DNA of 64,000 nucleotides from CAYQXJ01 sp964421565 (lineage in GTDB: Bacteria; Planctomycetota; Brocadiia; SM23-32). The notes under the pieces were generated by a model that saw only the letters and a list, made by a program, of their open reading frames with translations, ran no database searches and had not been told where the DNA came from. The stretch covers positions 259,405-323,404 of the forward strand of contig CAYQXJ010000002.1 in NCBI GenBank assembly GCA_964421565.1, given 5' to 3'. Shown piece after piece: positions 51,186 through 59,347 of this stretch (its first letter is position 1; every line of letters starts with the position of its first letter). Position numbers and translations under genes: made by a program.

Positions 51186-51821
51186 ATGTCCAACCGCCTG
51201 CGACTTGGCGTTTTGATCAGCGGCAGCGGAAGGACGCTGCAGAACTTCATCGACCTTTCGGCCGCTGGAGAGCTGAAGGCGGATGTAGTGCAGGTGGTGA
51301 GCACCAAAGCGGAAGTCTACGGTGTCGAGCGAGCCCGGAATGCGGGCATCCCTGCGGCAGTTGTTCGGCCACACGACTACGGCGGCGCCGAACCCTTCAG
51401 CGCCGCCGTAACGGAGCACCTGCGTGGCGCCGATGTGGAGCTCGTCGCGCTGGCCGGGTTCCTTTCGCTTTACAGCTTTCCCGAGCAGTACGCAGGACGA
51501 GTGATGAACATCCACCCCGCACTGTTGCCCGCCTTCGGTGGGAAGGGCTTCTACGGAGAGCGGGTTCACAGGGCCGTGCTCGACTACGGCTGCAAGGTGA
51601 GTGGCTGTACGGTTCACTTCGCAGACCGCCGCTACGACAAGGGACCGATCATCGTGCAGAAGGTAGTGCCGGTGCACGAGGATGACGATCCCCACGCCCT
51701 GGCCGATCGCGTTTTCGACAGAGAGCTGGAAGCGTACCCTGAGGCGATCAACCTGTTCGCCGAGGGACGTCTTCGGATCGAAGGTCGACGCGTCCGCGTG
51801 CTACCCCGCCCCGTGGGGTAA
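51186..51821 (+). CDS. purN: Phosphoribosylglycinamide formyltransferase
   Basis: A 211-residue enzyme that moves a formyl group from 10-formyl-tetrahydrofolate to GAR in purine synthesis. LGVLISGSGRTLQNFID (about 7-23), LVALAGFLSLYS (about 86), the catalytic Asn-x-His in MNIHPALLPAFGGKGFYG (about 105) and the Asp in VSGCTVHFADRRYDKGPIIVQ (about 140) are all present. GGGAG before the ATG. Monocistronic; its stop is adjacent to the convergent phosphatase gene. Confidence 0.93.
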   Translation: MSNRLRLGVLISGSGRTLQNFIDLSAAGELKADVVQVVSTKAEVYGVERARNAGIPAAVVRPHDYGGAEPFSAAVTEHLRGADVELVALAGFLSLYSFPEQYAGRVMNIHPALLPAFGGKGFYGERVHRAVLDYGCKVSGCTVHFADRRYDKGPIIVQKVVPVHEDDDPHALADRVFDRELEAYPEAINLFAEGRLRIEGRRVRVLPRPVG

Positions 51822-53501
51822 TTATGCCGGAGACCTGCCAAAACACACGAGAGTCAGGTCGTCGCTCTGCGGGGCATTGCCCGCGTGCTCGCGGATCCCT
51901 TTCTGAATGGCCTCCACTGCTCCCTGTGGTGAGGGGGAAGCGGCCTGCAGGGCCTGGGATAGGCGCCGGTAGCCAAACTGCTTGCCTGCTTCGTCCATTG
52001 CCTCGATGACTCCGTCCGTGAACAGGCAGACGACGTCCCCCTTTTCCATCTGGAATGTGGTTTCCGGGAACTCGGCCTGCTCCGTGATGCCGACCGGGAA
52101 ACCGTTGGCGGCCTCGATGCGTTCCACTGTTCCATCGCCGCCCCGACGCAGGGGATAGCAGTGCCCGGCGTTGCACATGCTAACGGTGCCCGTCGGGGGG
52201 TCGAGGTACATCACCAGGACAGTCACGAACATGTCCGTCTCTGAGCTGAGGGCTGCAGCATTGAGCCGGCGCAGCAGCTCGGATGGGTCTGGGCGCGATC
52301 CGGCGAAGAAGCGCACGTTGCTGGCCATCTTCGCCATCATCAGTGCCGCTGTTATTCCTTTGCCGCTTACGTCGCCCACGACGATGAGCATGCGTCCGTC
52401 ATCAAACTCCAGGAAGTCGTAGAAGTCGCCTCCCACCTCCAGTGCTGTGCCGTAGTAGTCCGCGAAGGCATACTCCTGCAGGCGGGGGGGCTCCTTCGGC
52501 AGAAAGCTGGTCTGGATGCGTCGGGCATTGCGCAGGTCCTGCTCCAGCCGTTCACGCTTAATGAGTTCCTGGTGCAGACGCGCGTTGGCGATGGTCAGGG
52601 CGGCCTGACTGGCGATGCCCGCCAGCAGTTTCAGGCCTTCCTCGTCGTAGTTACGGGCCACACGGCTTGTGTCAAGTTGTATGAATCCGAGCACCTCGTC
52701 TTCGTAGAGCAGCGGGGCACACATGACGGAGCGCATCTCCAGGTCGAGCATGCTCTGACTGGTGGGCAGACGCTCATCGCCCGCCAGATCATTGCTCAGG
52801 ATGGCCTGCTTCTCGTCAAGCACGAAGTCGAGAATGGTTTCGCTAATCTGAAGCCGCTCCGAATCCGCAACGGGGCTGTCGATGCGCTGCGCACGGGGCG
52901 TAAGCCTGCCGGTGTCGGGGTCTCGCAGTATGATAAAACCCCGCTGGGTCTCAGGGAAGACCTCGAACAGCTTGTCGACGATCTTGTTGAGCAGTTCATC
53001 TTCGTCCAGTGCGCCGCCAATCGACTGTGCGATGTCGAGCAGTAGCCTTAACCGGTAGTTGGTGTTGGCCAGCTCCTCGATAGTCGTATCAGCGCCGGGC
53101 GCTCTCGTGGACTCGGCGCGCATGTCGAGGCGGCTAACGACGGAGCTCGAGGCGCCGTCCTCCTCCATTGTCAACGGCTTCGGCTCCTCAAACACGACGA
53201 ATGATGTCTCGCCTTCATCCTGGTGAAATGCGAACAACGTGCTGCCTATGCGCACCTCGTCGCCGCTGTTCAGGTGCTTTGTGGTTACCTCCACACCGTT
53301 CAGGAAGGTGCCGTTGCTGCTGGCCAGGTCCTCCAGGATGTACGCGCCCCGGTCGTCACGGATGATCCGGGCGTGGCGCTTGCTCACGGTCAGGTCATCC
53401 AGCCGCAAATCCATGTCCAGGCCGCGTCCTATGGTCGTAACCTTCGCTAAATGGACGGTCTGCCCTGCTAGGGGCCCCTTCTTGATAACCAGATGGGCCA
53501 T
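51822..53501 (-). CDS. FHA-GAF-PP2C (SpoIIE/RsbU-type) serine phosphatase
   Basis: A 559-residue signalling protein. FHA domain about 3-95 with IGRGLDMDLRL, VSKRHARI and SSNGTFLNG (phosphothreonine-binding residues intact); linker to 145; GAF domain about 150-320; then a PP2C phosphatase about 350-555 with VGGDFYDFLEF, VVGDVSGKGITAALMMA, LFTDGVIEAMD and SDDLTLV (metal Asp set complete). No transmembrane segment. It could bind a phosphorylated kinase partner and dephosphorylate an anti-sigma antagonist or other target. Third gene after dksA and lspA (51-nt gap to lspA); ATG 53501 opens directly on the FHA domain. Confidence 0.9.
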   Translation of the reverse strand: MAHLVIKKGPLAGQTVHLAKVTTIGRGLDMDLRLDDLTVSKRHARIIRDDRGAYILEDLASSNGTFLNGVEVTTKHLNSGDEVRIGSTLFAFHQDEGETSFVVFEEPKPLTMEEDGASSSVVSRLDMRAESTRAPGADTTIEELANTNYRLRLLLDIAQSIGGALDEDELLNKIVDKLFEVFPETQRGFIILRDPDTGRLTPRAQRIDSPVADSERLQISETILDFVLDEKQAILSNDLAGDERLPTSQSMLDLEMRSVMCAPLLYEDEVLGFIQLDTSRVARNYDEEGLKLLAGIASQAALTIANARLHQELIKRERLEQDLRNARRIQTSFLPKEPPRLQEYAFADYYGTALEVGGDFYDFLEFDDGRMLIVVGDVSGKGITAALMMAKMASNVRFFAGSRPDPSELLRRLNAAALSSETDMFVTVLVMYLDPPTGTVSMCNAGHCYPLRRGGDGTVERIEAANGFPVGITEQAEFPETTFQMEKGDVVCLFTDGVIEAMDEAGKQFGYRRLSQALQAASPSPQGAVEAIQKGIREHAGNAPQSDDLTLVCFGRSPA

Positions 53502-53552
53502 GTCGTGGACTGCCTCCCGGGTGTTAGCCCCTGTGTACTGTGGCATGCACAC

Positions 53553-54089
53553 TCAGCGTTGCACGGGAGCGGCGTCCTGCTGCTCACGTGACGTGACTAC
53601 CATATCAAGAACAAGCAGGGCGAAGCCAACACAAATCGCGGCATCGGCCACGTTGAAGGTGTGCCAGTGGAAGGTGTTGCGCCAGTGCAGGTCGACAAAG
53701 TCCCGCACGTAACCGAGTGCAGCCCGGTCAATCAGGTTGCCTACGGCGCCGCCCGCCATGAGTCCCAGTGCGCCGGAGGCCCTGCCATTCCCGGCGGGAG
53801 AGGTTAGCAGAAAGTAACCGATGGCGAGCAAACCGAGGAGGGCCACCGCCACGTAAACGTAGGGATTCTGCGGGCCGAGGCCTAAGGCCCCGCGCATGTT
53901 GCCGGGGTGTGGTGTGATGCGCAGCAGGCCTGGAATGATGACACGAGGGCCGGCAGATTCAGACGGTGGCTGCCACAACCACCATTTGGTGAACTGGTCG
54001 GCCAGAGTCACGGCGAGGACACAGGCCCAGAAGAGCCAGCGTCTGCCAGCAAACAGGGCGTGCAGGAAACGCAATCTCTTGGTCGCCAT
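53553..54089 (-). CDS. lspA: Lipoprotein signal peptidase (signal peptidase II)
   Basis: A 178-residue inner-membrane aspartic peptidase that cleaves prolipoproteins. Four hydrophobic segments are visible. DQFTKWWLW (31-39) is the conserved first-loop motif, GGAVGNLIDRAALGYVRDF holds catalytic Asp130, and FNVADAAI holds Asp149. The usual N-T/x-G-A-A-F-G motif reads GNMRGALGLG, one residue longer with Leu for Phe. Start at ATG 54089 (weak binding site); the frame stays open further upstream into dksA. 29 nt after dksA, a common pairing. Confidence 0.9.
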   Translation of the reverse strand: MATKRLRFLHALFAGRRWLFWACVLAVTLADQFTKWWLWQPPSESAGPRVIIPGLLRITPHPGNMRGALGLGPQNPYVYVAVALLGLLAIGYFLLTSPAGNGRASGALGLMAGGAVGNLIDRAALGYVRDFVDLHWRNTFHWHTFNVADAAICVGFALLVLDMVVTSREQQDAAPVQR

Positions 54090-54118
54090 GCATTCGGGAA
54101 CCGGTAGGCTGCGACCTT

Positions 54119-54502
54119 TCAAGGGCTCTGCCCGAGTTTCTCCTCTTCTTCGCGGCACTGGATACACAGGCGCGCGAAGGGCAGCGCTGTCAGGCGCCTT
54201 GTGCCGATCGGTTCCGAGCAGTTCTCACACAGTCCGTAGGTGCCCTGGTCAATCTTCTCCAACGCAAGATTGACATCGCAGAGTTCGGTGTCGTTGTTCT
54301 GGAGGATGCTGAGCTTCAGGTCGCGCACGAAGCTGTCTGAACCCCGGTCGGCCATGTGCTCGGTGGGCACATCGGAGAGCTCATCCACTGTATCTCCGGC
54401 CGTTTTCAGAGCCTCTTTGCTCAATTGCCCGATGTTGCTGCTCAGCTTGCGCCGTAGCTTCAGCAGAACCTGTCTGAACTGTTCCAACTCCTCCTGGTTC
54501 AC
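54119..54502 (-). CDS. DksA/TraR-family zinc-finger protein
   Basis: A 127-residue regulator likely to bind the RNA polymerase secondary channel. N-terminal coiled-coil helices (EELEQFRQVLLKLRRKLSS; then LKLSILQNNDTELCDVNLALEKI) surround the tip, and the C4 zinc finger is YGLCENCSEPIGTRRL...ARLCIQCREEEE with two Cys-x2-Cys pairs. The usual Asp pair at the coiled-coil tip of DksA is not obvious, so a true ppGpp-dependent role is not certain. GTG start at 54502. First gene of the dksA-lspA-phosphatase unit. Confidence 0.88.
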   Translation of the reverse strand: MNQEELEQFRQVLLKLRRKLSSNIGQLSKEALKTAGDTVDELSDVPTEHMADRGSDSFVRDLKLSILQNNDTELCDVNLALEKIDQGTYGLCENCSEPIGTRRLTALPFARLCIQCREEEEKLGQSP

Positions 54503-54817
54503 GTTAGCCGCCCACTCCCGTTTAGAGCTACAATGGATGACCTCACACGTTCACTTTGTGGGGCCTGCCGTGATGGTATCTCGCCCCCTCCGGCCGCCGT
54601 ACTGCAACGCGCAGCGGGCGTTTCACGCGGCATGGAAGGCCCCGATGTGAGTACTGCATTGTAGTGCAAGAGCCGCCCTGGCTGCAACTGCAGCAGGCAC
54701 TGTCCGGGGGGCGCTTTCTCTTCTGCCGAATGCGACTGCAACCCCGGCGGCCGTGCTCGGCAAAGCGGGCCCGGCGCCTACTCGTCCCCCCGGCTGGTGC
54801 GCGTGAGAACGGGCTCC
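54503..54817. other. Intergenic region between the dksA-like and cupin genes
   Basis: No convincing gene or RNA in 315 nt. It contains the possible dksA promoter (54658-54687) and would hold the end of the kinase-kdkA-cupin transcript. Confidence 0.5.
54658..54687 (-). promoter_or_regulatory. Possible promoter of the dksA-lspA-phosphatase operon
   Basis: Minus strand: TTGCAG (54687-54682), 18-nt spacer, TACAAT (54663-54658). The leader would be long, about 150 nt. Confidence 0.4.
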
Positions 54818-55153
54818 TCAGACCCTCACTTTGTCATCCGGCATATAGGTGTGCTTGATGAAGACGCACTCCAGTGGAGTGGTGCCGGTGTTGATGACGT
54901 TGTGGCGTTCTCCGGGCTCCATGCGGAACGCGTCGCCGACACGTATTGGGTGCACTTCGTCGTCGGCAACGAAGAGACCTTTGCCCGCCGTGAAGTAGAA
55001 CGTCTCTTCCACCTCGTTGTGGTAGTGCGTTCCGAGCTCCTCTCCGGGCGCGAACCGTATCAGGCCCCAGTCAATTCGGGGGCCGCGGAACAGGTACTTG
55101 GGGCCGCTTTCGCCGTTCCGATACTCCAACTCGTTCGCGTTCACCCTCTCCAT
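54818..55153 (-). CDS. Cupin-domain protein
   Basis: A 111-residue single-cupin protein. Motif 1 is LGTHYHNEVEETFYFTAGKG (core HYHNEVEE, about 41-60) and motif 2 is GDAFRMEPGERHNVIN, giving three His and one Glu for a metal. Such proteins are small isomerases, dioxygenase-like enzymes or ligand sensors; which one is unclear. The ATG at 55153 overlaps the kdkA-like gene by 13 nt with GAGG before it, so it is the third gene of the kinase operon. The frame upstream of it lies inside that gene and is not used. Confidence 0.85.
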   Translation of the reverse strand: MERVNANELEYRNGESGPKYLFRGPRIDWGLIRFAPGEELGTHYHNEVEETFYFTAGKGLFVADDEVHPIRVGDAFRMEPGERHNVINTGTTPLECVFIKHTYMPDDKVRV

Positions 55154-56061
55154 GGCGGTGCCTCGTTCTGCGGATTCAAGAGCTGGTCCCTCTCGCGTGA
55201 AAAGCGATGCCGCAGGTGCCGGCTGGCATACTGGCGGGCGATGGCGCCCCATCGGTCGCACCAGACGGGGTAGCGACAGAGGTAGCTGCGGAGCATCCTG
55301 AGCCTGTCCAGCGCGCTGATAGCATGGCGAGCGGCGGCCCACTTCAGCACGGACCTTTCGAGCCGGAGCAAGTTCGCCATGCGTTGGCCCAACGTCAGCT
55401 CGCCCCGGAACACCCCCTTGTCGAAGTCAATAACAGAGCAACGCGGCCTGTCCGCGTTCTTGCTGATGAGCAGGTTTCTGAGGTTCAGATCGGCGTGCAG
55501 TATGCCGGCGTCGTGCATGCGCGCGATGCACTCGGCCACCGCATGGGCAAGGGCGCGGCGGCGGGCGGGGCAGGGGCTGTTATGCTCGCGGCACAATGCC
55601 AGCAGGTCGAGTGCGCCAGGTATTTCCTCACTCACATAGTGCGCACGCACAAGTGGTCCCCGCACCCTTTCTATGCGCAATGCGACTGGTTCCGAGGTGG
55701 GCACGCCCGCCTGGTGCGCGCTGATATGGAGCGAAAGCTCGTTCCGCATGCGTCGGGAGCCCAGAAAGAAGCCGCCGAAAAGGCGCCCTAAGACGCCCCC
55801 GTGAACGTACTCTCGCACACGCAGACCAGGCCCGTCGTGCCATGAGGGCTGCCAGCGCCAGGTAGTAATGCGGCCGCGGCGCCGCGAAGCTCTGCCGGGA
55901 GCGTGGCGGATACGTTCCGGCAGTTGTAGCAACGCACCCTCGTCCATCGTGCCACGATAACCGGGGTTTATGTAGAGAGTCACATCGCCGGATTGGCGCA
56001 CGTGAACGGGCGGCGGCGTGTCTGGGCGACTGGCCGTTGGAGGCTCGCGACTGGTCTTCAT
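55141..56061 (-). CDS. Kdo kinase/WaaP-like lipopolysaccharide kinase
   Basis: A 306-residue eukaryotic-like kinase fold of the KdkA/WaaP (Kdo kinase) family, which phosphorylates Kdo or heptose of the LPS core on the cytoplasmic face. LRVREYVHGGVLGRLFGG (80-96) and SRRMRNELSLHISAHQAGVPTSEPVAL are typical of KdkA. The catalytic loop is HADLNLRNLLI with Asp191, and the metal motif is IDFDKG (212-214). Lys-rich ATP site is less clear. ATG overlaps the upstream stop in ATGA, indicating tight coupling with the kinase-SUMF1 gene. A general small-molecule kinase is the alternative. Confidence 0.82.
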   Translation of the reverse strand: MKTSREPPTASRPDTPPPVHVRQSGDVTLYINPGYRGTMDEGALLQLPERIRHAPGRASRRRGRITTWRWQPSWHDGPGLRVREYVHGGVLGRLFGGFFLGSRRMRNELSLHISAHQAGVPTSEPVALRIERVRGPLVRAHYVSEEIPGALDLLALCREHNSPCPARRRALAHAVAECIARMHDAGILHADLNLRNLLISKNADRPRCSVIDFDKGVFRGELTLGQRMANLLRLERSVLKWAAARHAISALDRLRMLRSYLCRYPVWCDRWGAIARQYASRHLRHRFSRERDQLLNPQNEAPPWRG

Positions 56062-59000
56062 CGGGCCTCGGCGCCGGATTCGGTGGTTGTGTCGCCGATG
56101 TCCTGGACGCAGCGGAAGCCGAGGGTCATGTCGGGCTCTTCAGGGTCCCAGGGATAGCGGCTCGTGCAGGACGAAGGTATGGGCGCCAGCTCCTGCTGTT
56201 GCCATGAACCGCCGCGTGTGACCTTGCCATCCTCCGCCTCGAGCGTTTCCAGCGGGCTATTCGGGTAAGGGGCGAAGTTCGACGAGGTCCATTCTTGCAC
56301 GTTGCCGATTACGTCCAGCACACCGTATGGACTTTCCCAGTTGGGATACGAGCCAACGGGTGCGGGTCCGACGTCAGCGGGCAACATGTGCCGGCTGCGG
56401 TTCTGGCCGAACATCGGGCCCCATGGGAAACGTCGCCCGTCGGTGCCGCGCGCCGCCTTCTCCCACTCTTGTTCCGTGGGCAGGCGGCAATTGCGCCATT
56501 CTGCGAAGCGTTGAGCGTCCCTCAGGGACACGTTGACAACCGGCAGGTCAGCTTCGCCGTCTGGATATGATCCGTCCTCCCAGTGGGCGGGTGCAGGGTA
56601 GCCCGTTGCTTCTACGAAACGGGCGTACTGGGCATTGCTTACCTCGGTCTTATCGATGAAATAGGCGCCCGTTGAGGCGTCGTGTTGCGGCACTTCGTTG
56701 AGCAGTCCGTAAAACTCTGCGGCCATCCGGGTTGCCTCGGGGTCGTCCGGCAGGGGGCTCAGATTGTGTTCGCGTATGATCTCCTCGACCTGGCTGAGAT
56801 CGGTTCCCATCGCGAAGCGGCCCTCCGGGACGAAGGCCATTCCCTGCGGCGCATTCTCGACGTTGCGCAGTGTGCTTTCTGCGGCGGCGGCCCAGCGGGT
56901 TTCGCGGAATGCTTCGGCCACGGCTGCGAGCCTCCTACGGAACTCGACCGGATTTCCGCTGCCGTAGAGATGAAGTGCCTGCTCATAACGCCAGGCAGGC
57001 AAGAGGGCCAGCGCCTCCGTCGCTTCGACCGACTCGGCATCCGCGTATCGGACCACGCCTTCAAGGGCGCCGAGCGCGCGCCCGTAATCGAATTCGTCGT
57101 AACGTTGGCGCGCGTTTTTCAGTTCCGCTCGCGCTGCGCTGCGGCCATAGGTAGCTTCGCCGGGCCGAGGCTCAAGGCCCAGCTCGCGGCGAGCAGCCCT
57201 GACTGCCCACGGCGTGTTCACATAGCTCGTGAGGAGCTCCGCGAAGTACTGGTCGGCAGCCGGCTCATCCTCGCGCTGTGCTGCCTCCTCGTAAAGTCCG
57301 TGCAGCAGCTCAGCGTCGAGGGCCTTTGCCCTTTCGGCCGCGCTGTGCTCAGGGTAAGCCTCCACCAGTTGTCGCAGGCGACGCCGGGCCGAAGGGTAGT
57401 CCCTCGCAGCGACGGCTTCCTGGACCGCCTCCAGGTAAACCTCCGGCAGGGCATTACGGGCCGTGTCTGCCCATCTGGTGTTGGGGTAGTTCTCGATAAG
57501 TTGCGTGAAAGTCGCGATGGCCTGGCTGTAGTCGGCTTCTTCGCGCCACTGGGCGTGTCCTGCGTTCAGCAGCAGTTCGGGCTCACGCGTGCGCAGCAGG
57601 CCGGCCTCGAGCGTGCCGGGGTACTCATCGGCTATCCGCTTGTAAAGGTGCAGGGCCTGCTTGTAGTCCCCCCGCGCTTTGGCATCTTCAGCCCACTGGA
57701 CCAGCGTTTCCGGCAGCTTAGCGCGGGCGAGCTCTGCGTAGCGACTGCCCGCGGGGGCAACCGCCAATGCCCTCTTGTACTGGTTGGCGGCGTTTGCGAA
57801 ATCCCCGGCCGACGTCAGGGCGTGAGCCCATTCCGCGTGCACCTGCGCCAGTTCACGGGCAATGTCTTCGGTTGGGGCCTTTCCGTCAAGGCGGTTCCGC
57901 GCCTCCTCCAACGCCGTCACGGCGAGCTGGTAGTCCCCGCGCTGAACGTAGCGCTCGACATCCCGCATGACAGAGCCGATGTCCGCCGGGCGGGCAGTCT
58001 GTGTAGCACCCACAGTCACCCCGGTGGTTGTCCCTGCGTGGCGCGCCCCCGGCTCGCCAGCCAGTGGGCTGACCTCCTCCGTAGCAGGCCCCGGAGCATA
58101 GTCAGTGGGCAGCGACGCGCCGTCTCTGCGGTATACCAGGCCGTACACGGCCAGTCCGATCAGGGCGATGATGGCGACGGACAGGACGGCATAGCTGAGC
58201 CAGGGACGTCGGTGCTGCGGCTGGACCTTTGCGGGTGCCGGCAGCTCGTAGTCACGGGCGAAGGCCGAGTCCGTTCCGTAAGGCACTACCTCTACGCGCC
58301 CGGTGCGTATGCACTCCACGCACCGGTCCAGGTCGTCCACCGCGCGCTGCATGCTGCGGTAGCGTTTATTCGGTTCCTTCTCAAGCATGCGAGCGATGAC
58401 CAAAGCCAGTTCCCGGGGCACCTCGGGGTTCGCTTCATCGAGCGGCATAGGCTGCTGTTGGCAGTTAGCGAATAGATAGCCGACAGCGTGGTCTGCGGGG
58501 AACGGTTCGTTGCCTGAGAATATCTCGTAAGCGATGACACCGAGAGAGAAGATGTCGGACTGCTCGCTGGGGAGCCGCCCTTGGATGACCTCCGGGGCCA
58601 TGTACTTCGGCGTGCCCATTAATTCCCCAAAGACCGAGACCATGCCTTCTGAAGGCGAAGTAGCCAGGTCAAGGAAAGCTACCTTGACAAGCGGTTCCCC
58701 TGTCTCGTTCTCCGTCAGAACGATGTCACTCGGCTTGAGGTGGCCGTGCACTGCGCCCCTTCGGTGCGCTGCGCGCAGGCCTTCGGCTGCTTGCCGCAGG
58801 ATGTTGAGCCCCACGTCGAGCGGCAGTGGTGCCCCAGCAAGCTGGCGGGATAGGCGCTCGCCTCCCGCGTCGTGTATAACCACGTAGTGGAGGTCTCCCT
58901 CGCGACCAATATCGCGTACCTCCAACACGTTGGGATGCTTGACCACAGAGCGGTGGTCTGCCCACTTGTCGTAGAAGTACCTGGCGAAGGCAGGATTCCC

Positions 59001-59150
59001 GCTCACCGACGCGGGGAAGACTTTGAGCAGCACAGACTCTCCCGTCTCGAGGTCTCGGGCACGGTGCACCGCGCCCGAAACGCCCTGCTCGATCAGCTCC
59101 TCCAACTCATAACGGCCGATGCGTTGGCTGTGCGGGCGCTGTTCGCTCAT
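56058..59150 (-). CDS. Degenerate Ser/Thr kinase-TPR-SUMF1 membrane protein
   Basis: A 1030-residue protein. Kinase-like domain about 13-275: glycine loop IEQGVSGAVHRA, Lys43 (LLKVFP), but the catalytic loop is H135-G-H137-LKPSD (Asp to His) and DFG is D161-L-A. The activation end GTPKYMAPEV and SDIFSLGVIAYEIFSG are intact. Transmembrane helix about 318-340. Periplasmic part: TPR-like repeats about 390-765 (QYKRALAVAP, LHLYKRIADEYP, TFTQLIENYPNTRWAD), then a SUMF1/FGE domain about 770-1020 with GMAFVPEGRFAMGTD, EVSNAQYARFVEATG, LPTEQEWEKAARG and GGSWQQQ. The FGE cysteine pair is missing. Probably a sensor or scaffold. Operon with kdkA-like and cupin genes. Confidence 0.85.
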   Translation of the reverse strand: MSEQRPHSQRIGRYELEELIEQGVSGAVHRARDLETGESVLLKVFPASVSGNPAFARYFYDKWADHRSVVKHPNVLEVRDIGREGDLHYVVIHDAGGERLSRQLAGAPLPLDVGLNILRQAAEGLRAAHRRGAVHGHLKPSDIVLTENETGEPLVKVAFLDLATSPSEGMVSVFGELMGTPKYMAPEVIQGRLPSEQSDIFSLGVIAYEIFSGNEPFPADHAVGYLFANCQQQPMPLDEANPEVPRELALVIARMLEKEPNKRYRSMQRAVDDLDRCVECIRTGRVEVVPYGTDSAFARDYELPAPAKVQPQHRRPWLSYAVLSVAIIALIGLAVYGLVYRRDGASLPTDYAPGPATEEVSPLAGEPGARHAGTTTGVTVGATQTARPADIGSVMRDVERYVQRGDYQLAVTALEEARNRLDGKAPTEDIARELAQVHAEWAHALTSAGDFANAANQYKRALAVAPAGSRYAELARAKLPETLVQWAEDAKARGDYKQALHLYKRIADEYPGTLEAGLLRTREPELLLNAGHAQWREEADYSQAIATFTQLIENYPNTRWADTARNALPEVYLEAVQEAVAARDYPSARRRLRQLVEAYPEHSAAERAKALDAELLHGLYEEAAQREDEPAADQYFAELLTSYVNTPWAVRAARRELGLEPRPGEATYGRSAARAELKNARQRYDEFDYGRALGALEGVVRYADAESVEATEALALLPAWRYEQALHLYGSGNPVEFRRRLAAVAEAFRETRWAAAAESTLRNVENAPQGMAFVPEGRFAMGTDLSQVEEIIREHNLSPLPDDPEATRMAAEFYGLLNEVPQHDASTGAYFIDKTEVSNAQYARFVEATGYPAPAHWEDGSYPDGEADLPVVNVSLRDAQRFAEWRNCRLPTEQEWEKAARGTDGRRFPWGPMFGQNRSRHMLPADVGPAPVGSYPNWESPYGVLDVIGNVQEWTSSNFAPYPNSPLETLEAEDGKVTRGGSWQQQELAPIPSSCTSRYPWDPEEPDMTLGFRCVQDIGDTTTESGAEAR

Positions 59151-59206
59151 GTGTACGGGTTGCCTAAGTTCGCAGTGGCAAGGGATTTCCCAAAAACGGT
59201 AGGGCT

Positions 59207-59235
59207 ATTCTATGCCAACCAGATACCGAAGGCAA
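59207..59235 (-). promoter_or_regulatory. Promoter of the kinase-kdkA-cupin operon
   Basis: Minus strand: TTGCCT (59235-59230), 17-nt spacer, TAGAAT (59212-59207); leader about 50 nt. Confidence 0.55.
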
Positions 59236-59347
59236 ACAACCTGGCCACGCCCGGCGCCTGCGGCTGTGTCGCTGAAGGTCGGCTTTGCATCTACCTGTCA
59301 CGGCTTAATATCATGACAGAAGTGTGGTTAGGAAAGGGAGCAGGACC

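Noticed and set aside
56058..56900. SUMF1 domain as sulfatase maturase (FGE)
   Set aside because: The catalytic Cys pair is absent and the domain would be outside the membrane while the sulfatases look cytoplasmic.
56682..58475. 597-codon plus-strand frame opposite the kinase-TPR-SUMF1 gene
   Set aside because: Antisense shadow; no domain, and the minus frame has kinase, TPR and SUMF1 motifs.
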